From contig NZ_CP045699.1 in the NCBI RefSeq assembly GCF_009601765.2, positions 1-64,000 on the forward strand: a stretch of DNA of 64,000 nucleotides, read 5' to 3'. The stretch comes from Vibrio algicola (GTDB lineage Bacteria > Pseudomonadota > Gammaproteobacteria > Enterobacterales > Vibrionaceae). Position numbers and translations under genes: made by a program. The notes beneath the pieces are model-generated. The model saw only the letters and a list, made by a program, of their open reading frames with translations. It was not told where the DNA came from and made no database searches. Positions 21,950-31,097 of the stretch are shown here, one piece after another. The number at the start of each line of letters is the position of its first letter. Position 1 is the first letter of the stretch.

Positions 21950-22044
21950 AACATTGAGGATGCCGCAAAGACGCTGGCCTATCTATGGGCACTTTAAAAA
22001 GACCATAGATGATCTTGGGCACTTTTCTCTATCCTCATGATTAA
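21950..22044 (+). repeat. Dispersed palindromic repeat family A, copy 1
   Basis: The core AAAGACGCTG and the end sequences match the copies at 42.0, 47.2 and 49.7 kb. The ends are inverted (ATTGAGGAT...AAAG against CTTTTCTCTATCCTCAT). Two inner hairpins are CCTAT / ATGGG (21979-21988 region) and AAGACCAT / ATGATCTT (21999-22016). This is the most decayed copy. Confidence 0.75.
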
Positions 22045-22091
22045 TTCGCTTTATTATCCGCTTATAATTTTTACAACAAAAAGAGTGTCTT

Positions 22092-22835
22092 GTGTCCGTA
22101 ACTGAACAGAAAATTGCCGCTGATAACTTAACCGCTGAAATCGTGGCGGATTACTTAAAAGATCACCCCGACTTTTTTGCTGATCGCGGACGCTTGTTAG
22201 ATCGCTTATCAATTTCGCATCAGCAACAAGGCGCAGTGTCATTAGTCGAAATCCAAATGCGTCGGCAACGACAAAAAATTGAAGAGTTGGAAGAAGATAT
22301 TACCCAGTTAATGTCACTGGCAGCTAAAAATGATCGCACTTTTCATCAGTTAATGGACTTACAGCAGCAGTTATTGCGTTGTGACTCTTTATCGCAATTA
22401 GTCACCGCATTGGATGGGTATGCCAACAATATCGGCTTAAAATCGCATATATTTTTACTCGATCAGCAATACAATAAATGGGCGCTAGAAGCCGAAACCC
22501 ATCAACGCTTTATTACCAATCACCTCAATGGTAAGCAAGCGTATTTGGGCCGCTTAAATCGCAATGATCGTCACGCTTTATTTGGCGGCGATCGCTTCGC
22601 GAGTGATGAACTGTCTGAATTAGGCTCTTATGTGATCTTGCCTTTAGTGCGTAAAGAGAGCTTAGGCTTATTAGCGTTTTCAAGCCAAGAAGGTGGCCAC
22701 TTCCAACCTGAAATGGATACGCTATTTCTCAATCATCTTTGTGCGCTGGTAGCCTTTTTAGTGGTCTCAATCACTCAAGAGGATGACGCAGAGATAAACT
22801 CAGTTGAAAAACTCAGTTGCGTCAACGAGTCTTAA
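22092..22835 (+). CDS. DUF484 family protein
   Basis: The 247-residue protein matches the DUF484 family found between dapF and xerC in gammaproteobacteria. The N-terminus is helical ([22 protein letters not shown]), followed by a coiled-coil stretch around residues 55-75 ([17 protein letters not shown]), then a GAF-like alpha/beta domain from about residue 95. The molecular role is not established. It starts with GTG at 22092 and ends 1 bp before the xerC ATG, so it is translationally coupled to xerC. Confidence 0.88.
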   Translation: MSVTEQKIAADNLTAEIVADYLKDHPDFFADRGRLLDRLSISHQQQGAVSLVEIQMRRQRQKIEELEEDITQLMSLAAKNDRTFHQLMDLQQQLLRCDSLSQLVTALDGYANNIGLKSHIFLLDQQYNKWALEAETHQRFITNHLNGKQAYLGRLNRNDRHALFGGDRFASDELSELGSYVILPLVRKESLGLLAFSSQEGGHFQPEMDTLFLNHLCALVAFLVVSITQEDDAEINSVEKLSCVNES

Positions 22836-22836
22836 T

Positions 22837-23787
22837 ATGAATTTTGAGCATGACGTCGTCCCTGAGAACTTTGCTCAACCCTTGCAGCGATTTTATGATT
22901 ATCTGATCAATGAAAAAGGCTTGAGTGAGCGCACCAAAGCCAATTACCAGCAACAACTCACCACCATTGCATTGCAACTGTCTGAATCGGGCTTAACTTG
23001 TTGGCAAGACATTGACGCCGCTTGGGTCAGGCAAGTTGCCAGTAAAGCCAAGCGAGAGGGATTAAAAGCCAGCAGTATTGCCACCCGTCTTTCTTCATTG
23101 CGCAGTTTTCTCGATTACTTGATTGTGATTGGTCTGCTACAAGCTAATCCAGCCAAAGGGGTGTCTGCGCCGAAGAAGCAACGTCCACTGCCCAAAAATC
23201 TTGATGTCGATGAAATGGGGATCTTGCTAGAAGTGCAAGGTGATGACCCATTAGCGATTCGTGATCGCGCCATGATGGAGTTAATGTACGGCGGCGGTTT
23301 GCGTTTAGCCGAATTGGTGGCGATTGATGCCAAGCAAGTGCATTTAAGTCACGGCAAAATGGATCAAGGCGAAATTCGTGTTATTGGTAAAGGCAATAAA
23401 GAACGTAAAGTGCCGGTGTCGGGTTATGCCAAAGAATGGCTAGAGCGTTGGTTGCACATTCGTCCTTCATTAGCGGCAGAAGGTGAGCCTGCTTTATTTG
23501 TGTCGCAACGTGGTAATCGGATTTCTCATCGCAATGTGCAAAAGCGCATGGCGGAATGGGGCATTAAACAAGGGGTGTCTAGCCATATTAGCCCGCACAA
23601 ACTGCGCCATTCCTTTGCTACCCATTTACTTGAATCCAGTGGTAACCTCCGCGCGGTGCAAGAGCTACTTGGACACGAAAATATATCTACCACGCAAATT
23701 TACACCAGCTTAGACTTTCAACACTTAGCGCAGGTGTATGATAAAGCCCATCCAAGAGCCAAGAAAATCAAATCATCTGACGACTGA
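22837..23787 (+). CDS. xerC: Site-specific tyrosine recombinase XerC
   Basis: XerC acts with XerD at dif to resolve chromosome dimers. The 316-residue protein has an N-terminal SAM-like core-binding domain (to about residue 110) and a catalytic domain with the R-K-H-R-H-Y set: Arg in GGGLRLAEL, Lys in [28 protein letters not shown] and Tyr in STTQIYTS. I chose ATG 22837, just after the DUF484 stop. An in-frame TTG at 22804 would add 11 residues and overlap that gene. Context dapF-DUF484-xerC-yigB matches E. coli. Confidence 0.96.
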   Translation: MNFEHDVVPENFAQPLQRFYDYLINEKGLSERTKANYQQQLTTIALQLSESGLTCWQDIDAAWVRQVASKAKREGLKASSIATRLSSLRSFLDYLIVIGLLQANPAKGVSAPKKQRPLPKNLDVDEMGILLEVQGDDPLAIRDRAMMELMYGGGLRLAELVAIDAKQVHLSHGKMDQGEIRVIGKGNKERKVPVSGYAKEWLERWLHIRPSLAAEGEPALFVSQRGNRISHRNVQKRMAEWGIKQGVSSHISPHKLRHSFATHLLESSGNLRAVQELLGHENISTTQIYTSLDFQHLAQVYDKAHPRAKKIKSSDD

Positions 23788-23818
23788 TCAGGTCACCCTG
23801 TCTGTATAAGGAAATCCA

Positions 23819-24544
23819 ATGTCTATGCGTTTCTACCGCAATATTCCTACCATCAAGGCGATGACCTTTGATCTCGATGATACCCTATATGATAACTATC
23901 CGGTGATCATGTCGGTTGAAAAAAGGGCGACCGAGTGGTTGCATCAACATCATCCGATCAGCAAACAAATGGATCACAAGCAATGGCGAGCGTTTAAACT
24001 CAACCTTGCCAAGCAAACCCCTTTCTTACAAAGTGATGTTAGCGCATGGCGATTTCAGCAGATCCGGCAGGGATTAATCCATTTGGGTTACGATGATCCA
24101 AAAGCTTCTCACGCTGCACAAGAGTTAATGGATTTAGTCTTGGTTTGGCGTCATCAAATTGATGTTCCAGAGTTAACCCACCAAGTGATGAGCAAATTAA
24201 AGCAACAACTACCGCTGATCGCGATCACTAATGGTAATGTGAACCCCGCCAATATTGGCTTGGGTGAGTATTTTGATTTGGTGTTAAACGCCGGCCCTGA
24301 TGGTTGGGCAAAACCACATGGTGAAATGTTTACCACTGCACTGGCGCATTTAAACTTACCGCCAGAGAATGTGCTGCATGTGGGAGATAACTTAGTCTCT
24401 GATGTCGCCGGTGCTAAATACGCGGGTATGAGCGCTTGCTGGATTAATGATTTTTCTAAGGTGTTAACACAACAAAATGATGCCAAATTACTGCCGGATG
24501 TGGAGATCACCTCGGTAGAGGATTTGTTGTTTTTTGTGAGGTAA
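23819..24544 (+). CDS. yigB: HAD-family phosphatase YigB
   Basis: This is a cytoplasmic HAD-superfamily hydrolase. E. coli YigB dephosphorylates the flavin precursor 5-amino-6-(5-phosphoribitylamino)uracil. The 241-residue protein shows motif I DLDDTLYDN near residue 18, motif II ITNGN, and motif IV HVGDNLVSDVAGAKYAG. It follows xerC by 31 bp, as in E. coli, and ends the lptM-to-yigB series. A family B repeat lies downstream. Confidence 0.93.
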   Translation: MSMRFYRNIPTIKAMTFDLDDTLYDNYPVIMSVEKRATEWLHQHHPISKQMDHKQWRAFKLNLAKQTPFLQSDVSAWRFQQIRQGLIHLGYDDPKASHAAQELMDLVLVWRHQIDVPELTHQVMSKLKQQLPLIAITNGNVNPANIGLGEYFDLVLNAGPDGWAKPHGEMFTTALAHLNLPPENVLHVGDNLVSDVAGAKYAGMSACWINDFSKVLTQQNDAKLLPDVEITSVEDLLFFVR

Positions 24545-24624
24545 TGCTTCTCTTCAGAATGTGAAGGGTCGTTGCTATTTAGCTTTTTATTTCTCGTGCT
24601 TATTTTCATGTTAATTCAGCGGTT

Positions 24625-24822
24625 AGCCTTCGGCGACCAACCTTTTTTCAACAGCCAAAAAAGGTGGCAAAAAGGCCGCTGCGAGAAATTTTGTGATCTT
24701 GTTTGAGCTTGGCATTTTCGCTATCGGCTTCAAGAGGGCGTCCATGCCTTCAAGAAGCCTAGCCGTCATCCATGACGGCTTACACAAAAATACTGGCGCT
24801 CAAACAAGCAAAATTTAGGCAG
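24625..24822 (+). repeat. Dispersed intergenic repeat family B, copy 2
   Basis: Homologous to 11449-11645, with the first 57 nt identical. The outer part forms a long interrupted stem: AAATTTTGTGATCTTGTTTG... on the left pairs with CAAACAAGCAAAATTT on the right. The inner hairpin AGCCGTCAT / ATGACGGCT (24761-24780) has nine perfect pairs. Short inverted ends TTCAGCG / CGCTGAA flank this copy (24615 and 24828 regions). Confidence 0.85.
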
Positions 24823-24932
24823 ATGATCGCTGAAATCACCGCGATAACCAAATCTGCTCCCTCCCTTTATCAAATACATTGTGGTTAAACACCTGAATTA
24901 TCAGTCAAGGGAGGGTTGTTGTATGCTGGTGG

Positions 24933-25556
24933 TTAAGACTTATAAACCCGATGATTTCTATCTTCTTCATATACCTTTAAAAACAATTCAAAATAATCTT
25001 GTAGCTGGGCAATTTCTGCTTCAGAACTCATATTCAACTCAGATAACAATCCAATTCCTACTTCACAGGTGCATAGGTTTCCGGCGGCTTGGTTGCGGCG
25101 TAGGGCGTAATGCGAGGCTTGCTTTGGTTGCAGAGTGATTTTAGGCAATTCCTTTAACCAAGGGCTTTTGTTGAGCATCTTGTTTGCTTCTTGCCAAGTA
25201 CCATCCAAAATTATCAATAAAGGTGAAGTATTAGGATGCGGCGATTGGGTGCGCAGGGTTGAAGCCTCGATCGCTTCTTCGCTAGGAAAGACAACATAAG
25301 TCGGTTGCTGTTTGATTTGCTCAAGTAATGCGGCTGGTGGATTAACGCGATCCCAAATATGGCATTGGCAATGGGGTAAGCATTGTAGCAACTTGCCGGT
25401 GTTGGTGGTGCGGGTGAGTTCATTAGGGTGGGTTAATAACGCCAGATTGAGAGGTGACGATAATATCGGTTGTTGATCGCATACGCATTGATAGCGTAAA
25501 CCGCAGTGAGGGCAAGCCGATGGTGGGGTCGAGAGTGTGTTGGCTGAGGGAGACAT
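24933..25556 (-). CDS. tapT: tRNA-uridine aminocarboxypropyltransferase (DTW domain)
   Basis: TapT (YfiP) adds a 3-amino-3-carboxypropyl group from SAM to uridine-47 of tRNA. The protein has an N-terminal zinc-binding CPHCGLRYQCVC cluster and the DTW-type motif LDGTWQEANKM. I chose the start MSPSANTLST (207 residues) because an upstream in-frame ATG at 25587-25589 lies inside a terminator hairpin. That longer form (218 residues) cannot be excluded, and neither start has a strong SD. Confidence 0.88.
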   Translation of the reverse strand: MSPSANTLSTPPSACPHCGLRYQCVCDQQPILSSPLNLALLTHPNELTRTTNTGKLLQCLPHCQCHIWDRVNPPAALLEQIKQQPTYVVFPSEEAIEASTLRTQSPHPNTSPLLIILDGTWQEANKMLNKSPWLKELPKITLQPKQASHYALRRNQAAGNLCTCEVGIGLLSELNMSSEAEIAQLQDYFELFLKVYEEDRNHRVYKS

Positions 25557-25569
25557 AGATGTGCTCGTT

Positions 25570-25609
25570 AAAAAATGCGCAGAGGGCATGATACCACTGT
25601 GCGCATTTT
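25570..25609 (-). terminator. Rho-independent terminator of the 25.6-27.2 kb lipoprotein gene
   Basis: On the minus strand AAAATGCGCA pairs perfectly with TGCGCATTTT around an 18-nt loop and ends in six T residues. It begins about 40 bp after the lipoprotein stop codon and overlaps an alternative tapT start. Confidence 0.8.
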
Positions 25610-25649
25610 ATGTTGTGATTCGCCTTAATGTTGCAGTAAGAAATAAACC

Positions 25650-27206
25650 TTACATCTTCACACCTTTGATGGCAGGAGTTTGATCGGCAAACAATACCAC
25701 CGAGCTCAGTGATGCTCCGTTATCGGTACTGAAATCAGGGGCCATGCTGGCGTTATTTGGGTAACTTACCCCTGTGTACTCTAGGGTTTTTTGCGCCGCT
25801 TTTGCACCGCCACCACTGACTGGAACCACTAAATCGCGCCAACCGTTATGTTGATAATTGGCGACTGTGATTGGATCACGTACGCAGGTAATGCGACTAT
25901 TGAAGCGCCATTCATTATTTTGGTTTTCAAAAATCAGCATGGTACAACCGCCGCTGCCACACCAATTCATCATGGCGAGCAGTTCGTCGTTTCCATCACC
26001 ATTTAAATCATACTTGAGCCAGATATAACGGTTACCGCTTGGATCGGTACGGTTAATGGCAAAGTAGTTGCGCATGGCTTTATCAACCTTGGCATCAAAC
26101 TGAGTGCTGGCATTAATCGCGGCGGGCGTTAATGTGGGAAGAGCGCCTTGGGTCTTGCTATTCTCGCCCTCGACCATAGTGACGGCGGATTGCATTCGAT
26201 CAAGGCTTAGTCCATTGATGCCAATTGGGTAGATTTGATTATTAATTTGCTCGCTATCGGCGTGCAGTTGAAAGCCTCTAATGGTGAATAATCGTTGTGA
26301 TACCACCGCTTCACCTTGATGCTGAGTCATCACTACATGCAGTTGTTGTCCGTTCGCTTGTTGCCAATAACCGGTTTCAATTAAGCTTGGATCGCCATTT
26401 TTGTAAATATAACGAGTAGTGGCGGTGTGATCGGGCTGTAATTCTAATTGAGTGGTTAAGCCGCTAGCATCGGGTTGGCTTTGATAAGTGGCGACATATT
26501 GTTGAGCGTTATCTTGGTTGGCGAGGGTGGCACAACCATGCAAGGTTTTATCCTTGGTATTAAATTCAGCATTCCAAGCGTATAAGGCACCGCTCATGGT
26601 GTCCTGGCAAGTTTGTTTATTGAGTGTCAGATCATTTTTTTCAAATTGATAGCGGCGTTGCGTCGGGCTGATGTTGCTATCATTGACGTTGCTGGTGGTT
26701 TTTTTATTGTTGATACTCGTTTGGGTTACTTGGCCTTTGGCGATCGCGAGGCTCCAGTTGGGCTCGTTGCCAAATGCTCGTAGCGCTGTATTGGTGGTTT
26801 GGCATTTATTACCAGTCTCAGGGGCAATTTGATTAAGATCGGAAACTAGAAAACGTGCCACATAAGCAGAAGAGTTGCCTTTGGTTGGGGTTGGTTGCAA
26901 CTCACCAAATAACTCAGCATAAAAAGGCCCATTGCCGTCAGCGCGCATTTGGTTTAATTGGGCGAGCATTGGAGCGGGTAACTCTAACCAATATTGAATG
27001 CTACTGTTGCAAGGTTGAATTTGGTAACCGTTATCTTTAAAACTGATTTCACCAGATAGCATATAAGGAAGAACATCGACGGTTTTTACCACAGATAGTT
27101 CAGTTGTTTGAGGTTTTAACTCTTGTGGTTCAGTTGGAGCTTGGCTAGAACAAGCGGCTAACAGTGAGACGACCACGAAAGTGAGCGGAATGGTAAAAGC
27201 CTTCAT
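25650..27206 (-). CDS. COG3650-like lipoprotein
   Basis: The protein is 518 residues. It has a lipoprotein signal MKAFTIPLTFVVVSLLAAC, with the start supported by AAAGGAAAG just upstream. The segment RAFGNEPNWSLAI resembles the COG3650 family of envelope proteins, and the segments just before and after it (SGEISFKDNGYQIQPC and a second Cys-containing region) recall NlpE/META-like beta domains. The C-terminal part contains the EF-hand-like loop DLNGDGNDELL. Likely anchored in the outer membrane facing the periplasm. The role is unknown. It is divergent from the EVE-domain gene. Confidence 0.72.
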   Translation of the reverse strand: MKAFTIPLTFVVVSLLAACSSQAPTEPQELKPQTTELSVVKTVDVLPYMLSGEISFKDNGYQIQPCNSSIQYWLELPAPMLAQLNQMRADGNGPFYAELFGELQPTPTKGNSSAYVARFLVSDLNQIAPETGNKCQTTNTALRAFGNEPNWSLAIAKGQVTQTSINNKKTTSNVNDSNISPTQRRYQFEKNDLTLNKQTCQDTMSGALYAWNAEFNTKDKTLHGCATLANQDNAQQYVATYQSQPDASGLTTQLELQPDHTATTRYIYKNGDPSLIETGYWQQANGQQLHVVMTQHQGEAVVSQRLFTIRGFQLHADSEQINNQIYPIGINGLSLDRMQSAVTMVEGENSKTQGALPTLTPAAINASTQFDAKVDKAMRNYFAINRTDPSGNRYIWLKYDLNGDGNDELLAMMNWCGSGGCTMLIFENQNNEWRFNSRITCVRDPITVANYQHNGWRDLVVPVSGGGAKAAQKTLEYTGVSYPNNASMAPDFSTDNGASLSSVVLFADQTPAIKGVKM

Positions 27207-27275
27207 GTTACTTTCCTTTAATGTAGATGCCGTTATATTGGGTATATAGACTGAAAACAATGAGTAAGGTTCATT

Positions 27276-27728
27276 ATGGCATATTGGTTATTTAAAACAG
27301 AACCCGACACCTTTTCGATTGATAGCTTGCAGCAGAAAAATGTCTCGTGTTGGGAGGGGGTGCGCAATTATCAAGCAAGAAATATGTTGCGTGATCAAGT
27401 GAGCGTGGGCGATGAAGTCCTAATTTACCACTCGTCTTGTAAGCAGATTGGCGTGGCGGGGGTAGCGAAGGTGACGCGAGCTGCTTACCCTGACCATTTT
27501 CAATTTGATGCCAACAGTGATTATTTTGATGTTAAGTCTGATCCCAGTAATCCACGCTGGGTAATGGTGGATATTGAATTTGTGAGTAAGTTGTCGCGCA
27601 TCATCCGTTTAGCCGAGATGAAAGCCATGCCTGAATTGGCGGAAATGCCGTTGGTTAAACGCGGTAATCGTTTATCGATCATGCCTGTTTCTGCGTTGGA
27701 GTGGCAGGCGATTTTAAATCAGGAATAA
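27276..27728 (+). CDS. EVE (PUA-like) domain protein
   Basis: This single-domain EVE protein of 150 residues begins MAYWLFKTEPDTFSIDSL, the diagnostic start of the family, and contains WEGVRNYQARNMLRD and PRWVMVDIEF. EVE domains fold like PUA/YTH domains and bind modified bases in RNA or DNA. The physiological ligand of the stand-alone bacterial form is not settled. The gene is divergent from the lipoprotein gene and convergent with yigL. Confidence 0.9.
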   Translation: MAYWLFKTEPDTFSIDSLQQKNVSCWEGVRNYQARNMLRDQVSVGDEVLIYHSSCKQIGVAGVAKVTRAAYPDHFQFDANSDYFDVKSDPSNPRWVMVDIEFVSKLSRIIRLAEMKAMPELAEMPLVKRGNRLSIMPVSALEWQAILNQE

Positions 27729-27768
27729 AAAAAATCGCTGCATCCTGTTATATTTCAGGAGCAGCGAT
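27727..27768 (-). terminator. Rho-independent terminator after yigL
   Basis: On the minus strand ATCGCTGC / GCAGCGAT, with an inner TCCTG / CAGGA stem, is followed by eight T residues. It abuts the convergent EVE gene. Confidence 0.88.
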
Positions 27769-27796
27769 GTTAAGTTTGAATCTGCTATTGACCGAT

Positions 27797-28621
27797 TTAC
27801 AACAAATTATCTTCTAAGTAATGCGCCACCGCTTCATCGACGCTGCTGCCAATCACTTCATTGTCTGGTAATGCAATCTTTACTTTCTGGTGCGCAGTAC
27901 CCATCACGAGGCCTTTATGGGCAGCCAGTAGCATTTCCGCATCATTCATGCCATCGCCAAACGCAATGCAGTTCTCTAACTCTTTACCTAAGGCTTGCGC
28001 CACCGCTTGCAGGGCGTGACCTTTAGACACATTCAACGCCATCATTTCTAAACACCAAGGGGTCGAGAAAGCAATGCTCAAACGATCGCCATATTGTGCT
28101 TTAAGATCGGCTTCATACTTGGCCAGATGGTCATGATCGGGATGGGTGAAGAACAGCTTCGCAATGTCCTCCGTTGGCGCATTATCTTGATCGAATAAGG
28201 CGTAATTAAAACCAGATTCTTCATGATATTTACTGAGCTTTAAATCTTCTTTATTGGTCAGCCAGTCGTTACTGCGATAAATATGAATGCTATTGGTTGG
28301 ATCTTGTTTGATGATATCGACGATGGGTTGGATCAAATCGCCATCAATATTTTTGCTATAGAACAATTGATTGTCGGGTGTATGCACTCGCGCACCATTT
28401 GAGGTGATCATATAAGCCGGAATGCCAGCACTGGCTCGAAAAGTTGCCACGTCAACATGATGACGACCGGTCGCAAAGATAAAAGTAAAACCTTGTTGAT
28501 GCAGTTTTTTTAACGTCTGTTTGGTGAAATCACCTAAGGTGTGATCAGGAAGTAACAGGGTGCCATCTAAATCAGAAGCAACTATATGATAAGGGTGAGT
28601 AACGTGCGAAGAATGGGACAT
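27797..28621 (-). CDS. yigL: Cof-type HAD phosphatase YigL
   Basis: E. coli YigL is a HAD phosphatase acting on pyridoxal phosphate and sugar phosphates. The 274-residue protein has motif I SDLDGTLLLPDH near residue 16, ATGR (motif II region), a cap domain in the middle, and the C-terminal FGDGMNDAEML (motif IV). AAGAGG precedes the ATG. It lies downstream of pldB on the same strand, the pldB-yigL pairing known from E. coli, which decides the name among related Cof-type proteins. Confidence 0.88.
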   Translation of the reverse strand: MSHSSHVTHPYHIVASDLDGTLLLPDHTLGDFTKQTLKKLHQQGFTFIFATGRHHVDVATFRASAGIPAYMITSNGARVHTPDNQLFYSKNIDGDLIQPIVDIIKQDPTNSIHIYRSNDWLTNKEDLKLSKYHEESGFNYALFDQDNAPTEDIAKLFFTHPDHDHLAKYEADLKAQYGDRLSIAFSTPWCLEMMALNVSKGHALQAVAQALGKELENCIAFGDGMNDAEMLLAAHKGLVMGTAHQKVKIALPDNEVIGSSVDEAVAHYLEDNLL

Positions 28622-28752
28622 ATGACCTCTTAATAGGCTTTTATATGATTAAAAAGGAATGCGTTGGTTGTAAGCAGTGTACGCCAATTAAACGAGGAAA
28701 AAGAGGGTAAAGCTGACTTTCCTCTTTTCCGGTAACTGTTATTTAAAAAATG

Positions 28753-29739
28753 TTAGCCTTTTAAAAAGGTTAACGTTTCATTTAGCGCTTGGTTACGCAG
28801 GCTATCAATTTCAAAAAACACTTCGTGCTTTGAACCTTTCATTTCAACTAATGTGGCGAGATTTTCATGGTGTTTATTGATTTTATTGACAAATTTATTT
28901 TGTGCAGTGTTGTCGACCACAATGTCTTCACTGGCTTGCAGTAATAATAGCGGCACATTGATTTTATCTGCTTGTTGGTGGCACAAACGAGTGGTGTTGA
29001 GTGATTGATTGACCCAATGACGACTGGGACCACCAAGTTGAATATCTGGTTGTTGTTCATAAAGATCGCGAAACCACTGGTAACGGATCGGACTATGAGT
29101 CAGATCGTTAGCCGAAAATGGGCTGACATGGTAACCCTTTTTCCCTGGTAAATAGCCTATCGGATTGCGTGATGCCATCCACTTTGACAATGGAACAGCC
29201 AGAGAGCGCAAGTACCAAGGCATGTGGATGCCAACCATTGGAGCGCTTAATACCACCCGCTTGAAACCATGATTAGGATGGGTTTGTAGGTAACGGGTAC
29301 TGATCGCACCGCCCATTGAGTGGGCGATGAGAAACTTCTCTTGATAGTTTTCATCGAGATCAAAGTGGCGCAAAATATGATGTAAATCTTTGATGTAATG
29401 ATCAAATTTTTCAACATGACCTAAGTGACGGTCTGGCGAACTGCGATCGGATAATCCTTGGCCGCGATGATCATAAGAATAAATATCATAACCTTGCTGA
29501 GAAAGGTCATAGAAGAGTTCTTGGTATTTACACACACTTTCAATCCGGCCATTCACCACCACGATTGCTTTGGTGTTTTCAGGGTGAGTGAGTGATACCC
29601 AATACAGTTTTTTTCCTTCCTGCCCTTCAATATAACCTTCTTTTTTGGTGTTCCAAAAAGGCGTGAGCGTGCTGATAGAAAATGCTAATAAATTTTCTTC
29701 CTGGCTAAATGAAGGCGCTTGTCCACTTGGGAGTTCCAT
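28753..29739 (-). CDS. pldB: Lysophospholipase L2
   Basis: PldB is a membrane-associated alpha/beta hydrolase that removes the acyl chain of lysophospholipids. The 328-residue protein contains YDHRGQGLS, the nucleophile elbow AHSMGGA (family consensus GHSMGG, first Gly replaced by Ala), an acid in LLQASEDIVVD and the catalytic His in GSKHEVFFE. It lies 131 bp upstream of yigL on the same strand. A MITE-like element occupies its upstream region and could affect its promoter. Confidence 0.92.
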   Translation of the reverse strand: MELPSGQAPSFSQEENLLAFSISTLTPFWNTKKEGYIEGQEGKKLYWVSLTHPENTKAIVVVNGRIESVCKYQELFYDLSQQGYDIYSYDHRGQGLSDRSSPDRHLGHVEKFDHYIKDLHHILRHFDLDENYQEKFLIAHSMGGAISTRYLQTHPNHGFKRVVLSAPMVGIHMPWYLRSLAVPLSKWMASRNPIGYLPGKKGYHVSPFSANDLTHSPIRYQWFRDLYEQQPDIQLGGPSRHWVNQSLNTTRLCHQQADKINVPLLLLQASEDIVVDNTAQNKFVNKINKHHENLATLVEMKGSKHEVFFEIDSLRNQALNETLTFLKG

Positions 29740-29825
29740 GATAATTCCGAATTAAACTCATATCGATGATTAAGCCTAAACTATGCCATTAATTAGGTGT
29801 GAGTCGTAGCTTTTTTTAAGGCTTG

Positions 29826-30096
29826 GCTAGGGGCAGTTGATCTTTCGTGATTAAATTTTGTTCGAGATAAAAGCCTTTTAATCGAGGCAAGTCGATTGAA
29901 GCCTAGTTATTCTAAGTAAATGAGACTTAACGAAGAGTAAAAGGCTTTTAGCCGAAGCCTTCGGGCTGCGTTTGTTGGTCTTTTCTACTTCGTCATCGGC
30001 TTTTCGTGTAGCCAGCTACACCACAAAGCCTCTTCCTTGTATAAAAACCCAACAATTAGCAGCAAAAACAACCACGAAAGATCAACAGCCCCTAGC
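29826..30096. mobile_element. MITE-like element with about 25-bp terminal inverted repeats
   Basis: The left end GCTAGGGGCAGTTGATCTTT and the right end, read in reverse complement, GCTAGGGGCTGTTGATCTTT, match at 25 of 27 positions when extended. The 271-bp element has no open frame for a transposase and several internal inverted repeats, for example GTGTAGC / GCTACAC. Each end carries CTAG, which fits a 4-bp YTAR-type target duplication as made by some IS5-family transposases. Confidence 0.75.
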
Positions 30097-30124
30097 ATGA
30101 TGTTGATTTTAATTCCATGAATGT

Positions 30125-30463
30125 TCAATCACGATTAATTGTTTTGGCAAAGTGCTGAAATTTGTCGCCGCAGTAGGTTAAAACCCCTTTATCGCCAGGG
30201 CTTAATGCGTGGAAGTAGTGGATGCCGACTTTGAATTCACGCTTAGGCCCCATTGGCTGCTTTTGCACATAAATCCAATATTCTTGATTTTCTTCACCCG
30301 GCTGAGTGTTTGGGATTTCAACGATTTGAGTATCGAGCACCACGACATTGACTTTTTGTTCTTTGGCATCGAATCCAAGTATGTGCTTTTTATTAAACGA
30401 GGAGTAGCTGATAAAAGCCAACACAATAATGAGCAATAAACACAATAATAGAGTAAGAGGCAT
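30125..30463 (-). CDS. DUF2500 (YhhM-like) membrane protein
   Basis: The 112-residue protein has one N-terminal membrane segment (about residues 3-20) and a small soluble domain ending in YFHALSPGDKGVLTYCGDKFQHF. That ending aligns with E. coli YhhM (YHALTVGDKGTLSYKGTRF), a DUF2500 protein of unknown role. In E. coli, yhhM lies between yhhL and yhhN next to rsmD. Here the homologues are scattered over 30-34 kb. Confidence 0.85.
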   Translation of the reverse strand: MPLTLLLCLLLIIVLAFISYSSFNKKHILGFDAKEQKVNVVVLDTQIVEIPNTQPGEENQEYWIYVQKQPMGPKREFKVGIHYFHALSPGDKGVLTYCGDKFQHFAKTINRD

Positions 30464-30645
30464 CGAACAGTATCCTGATAAAAATTAATGCGTTAGTGTA
30501 TCTATTTGTGAAGGGGAATGGTGACTCTCTGTTCTGAATTCGTGATCTATGTTGTTATTAACCACAGTATTAGGGGGAAATAGTTACTTTGTTGGGTTCC
30601 CTTGCAGTAAGCTAAACCTATCAGTTAAGGAATAAGGATGGTACC

Positions 30646-31014
30646 GTGTCCGATATCGAAAAAATAACCTCTCGCAGGCAGCGTTTAGAGCAACTACTTA
30701 GAGATCAGTACTATGCCGAGGGCCAAGGTTTAGATGATTTAATTAACAGTTGCGAGCAGCGCTTGCCTCAAGCTGTTGTTAAAAAAATGCGGCTGATTGC
30801 GGAGATTGCTCAAAAACTCTCAGATGATGTCGATTACAAAGTACCAGATTGGGCGGAACTTGATCGGATGTGTCGCGAGTGTGAAAAAGAACTCACCCCA
30901 AGAAGTGGTCGTTTTGTTTGGGGGGTGGCGATTGTCTTGATGTTGGCGATGACATTGGGCGCAGTATTGTTTTACCACTTAAATTGGGATTCTATCTCTT
31001 CTCATCTGCCTTAA
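30646..31014 (+). CDS. Tail-anchored small protein of unknown function
   Basis: I do not recognise a family. The 122-residue protein starts with GTG at 30646 behind AAGGAT. It has a charged helical N-terminal part with several Cys (SCEQRLP, MCRECEKEL), followed by one hydrophobic segment (about residues 92-112) close to the C-terminus. This suggests a tail-anchored inner-membrane protein with a cytoplasmic head. It is monocistronic with its own terminator. Confidence 0.75.
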   Translation: MSDIEKITSRRQRLEQLLRDQYYAEGQGLDDLINSCEQRLPQAVVKKMRLIAEIAQKLSDDVDYKVPDWAELDRMCRECEKELTPRSGRFVWGVAIVLMLAMTLGAVLFYHLNWDSISSHLP

Positions 31015-31055
31015 GCTATGTGCTGAAAAGCGGATTTACTGATCGCCAGATAAAC

Positions 31056-31084
31056 AAAAGGACGCTATTAGGCGTCCTTTTTGT
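31056..31084. terminator. Bidirectional Rho-independent terminator
   Basis: The stem AAAAGGACGC / GCGTCCTTTT has a loop of about 6 nt. It has T-rich tails on both strands and serves the 30.6-31.0 kb gene and the minus-strand small ORF at 31.1 kb. Confidence 0.85.
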
Positions 31085-31097
31085 TTTGTCTGCTTGA

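Noticed and set aside
22804-22836. Longer XerC from an upstream TTG
   Set aside because: It would overlap the DUF484 gene, and the ATG at 22837 directly after that gene's stop is the usual coupled arrangement.
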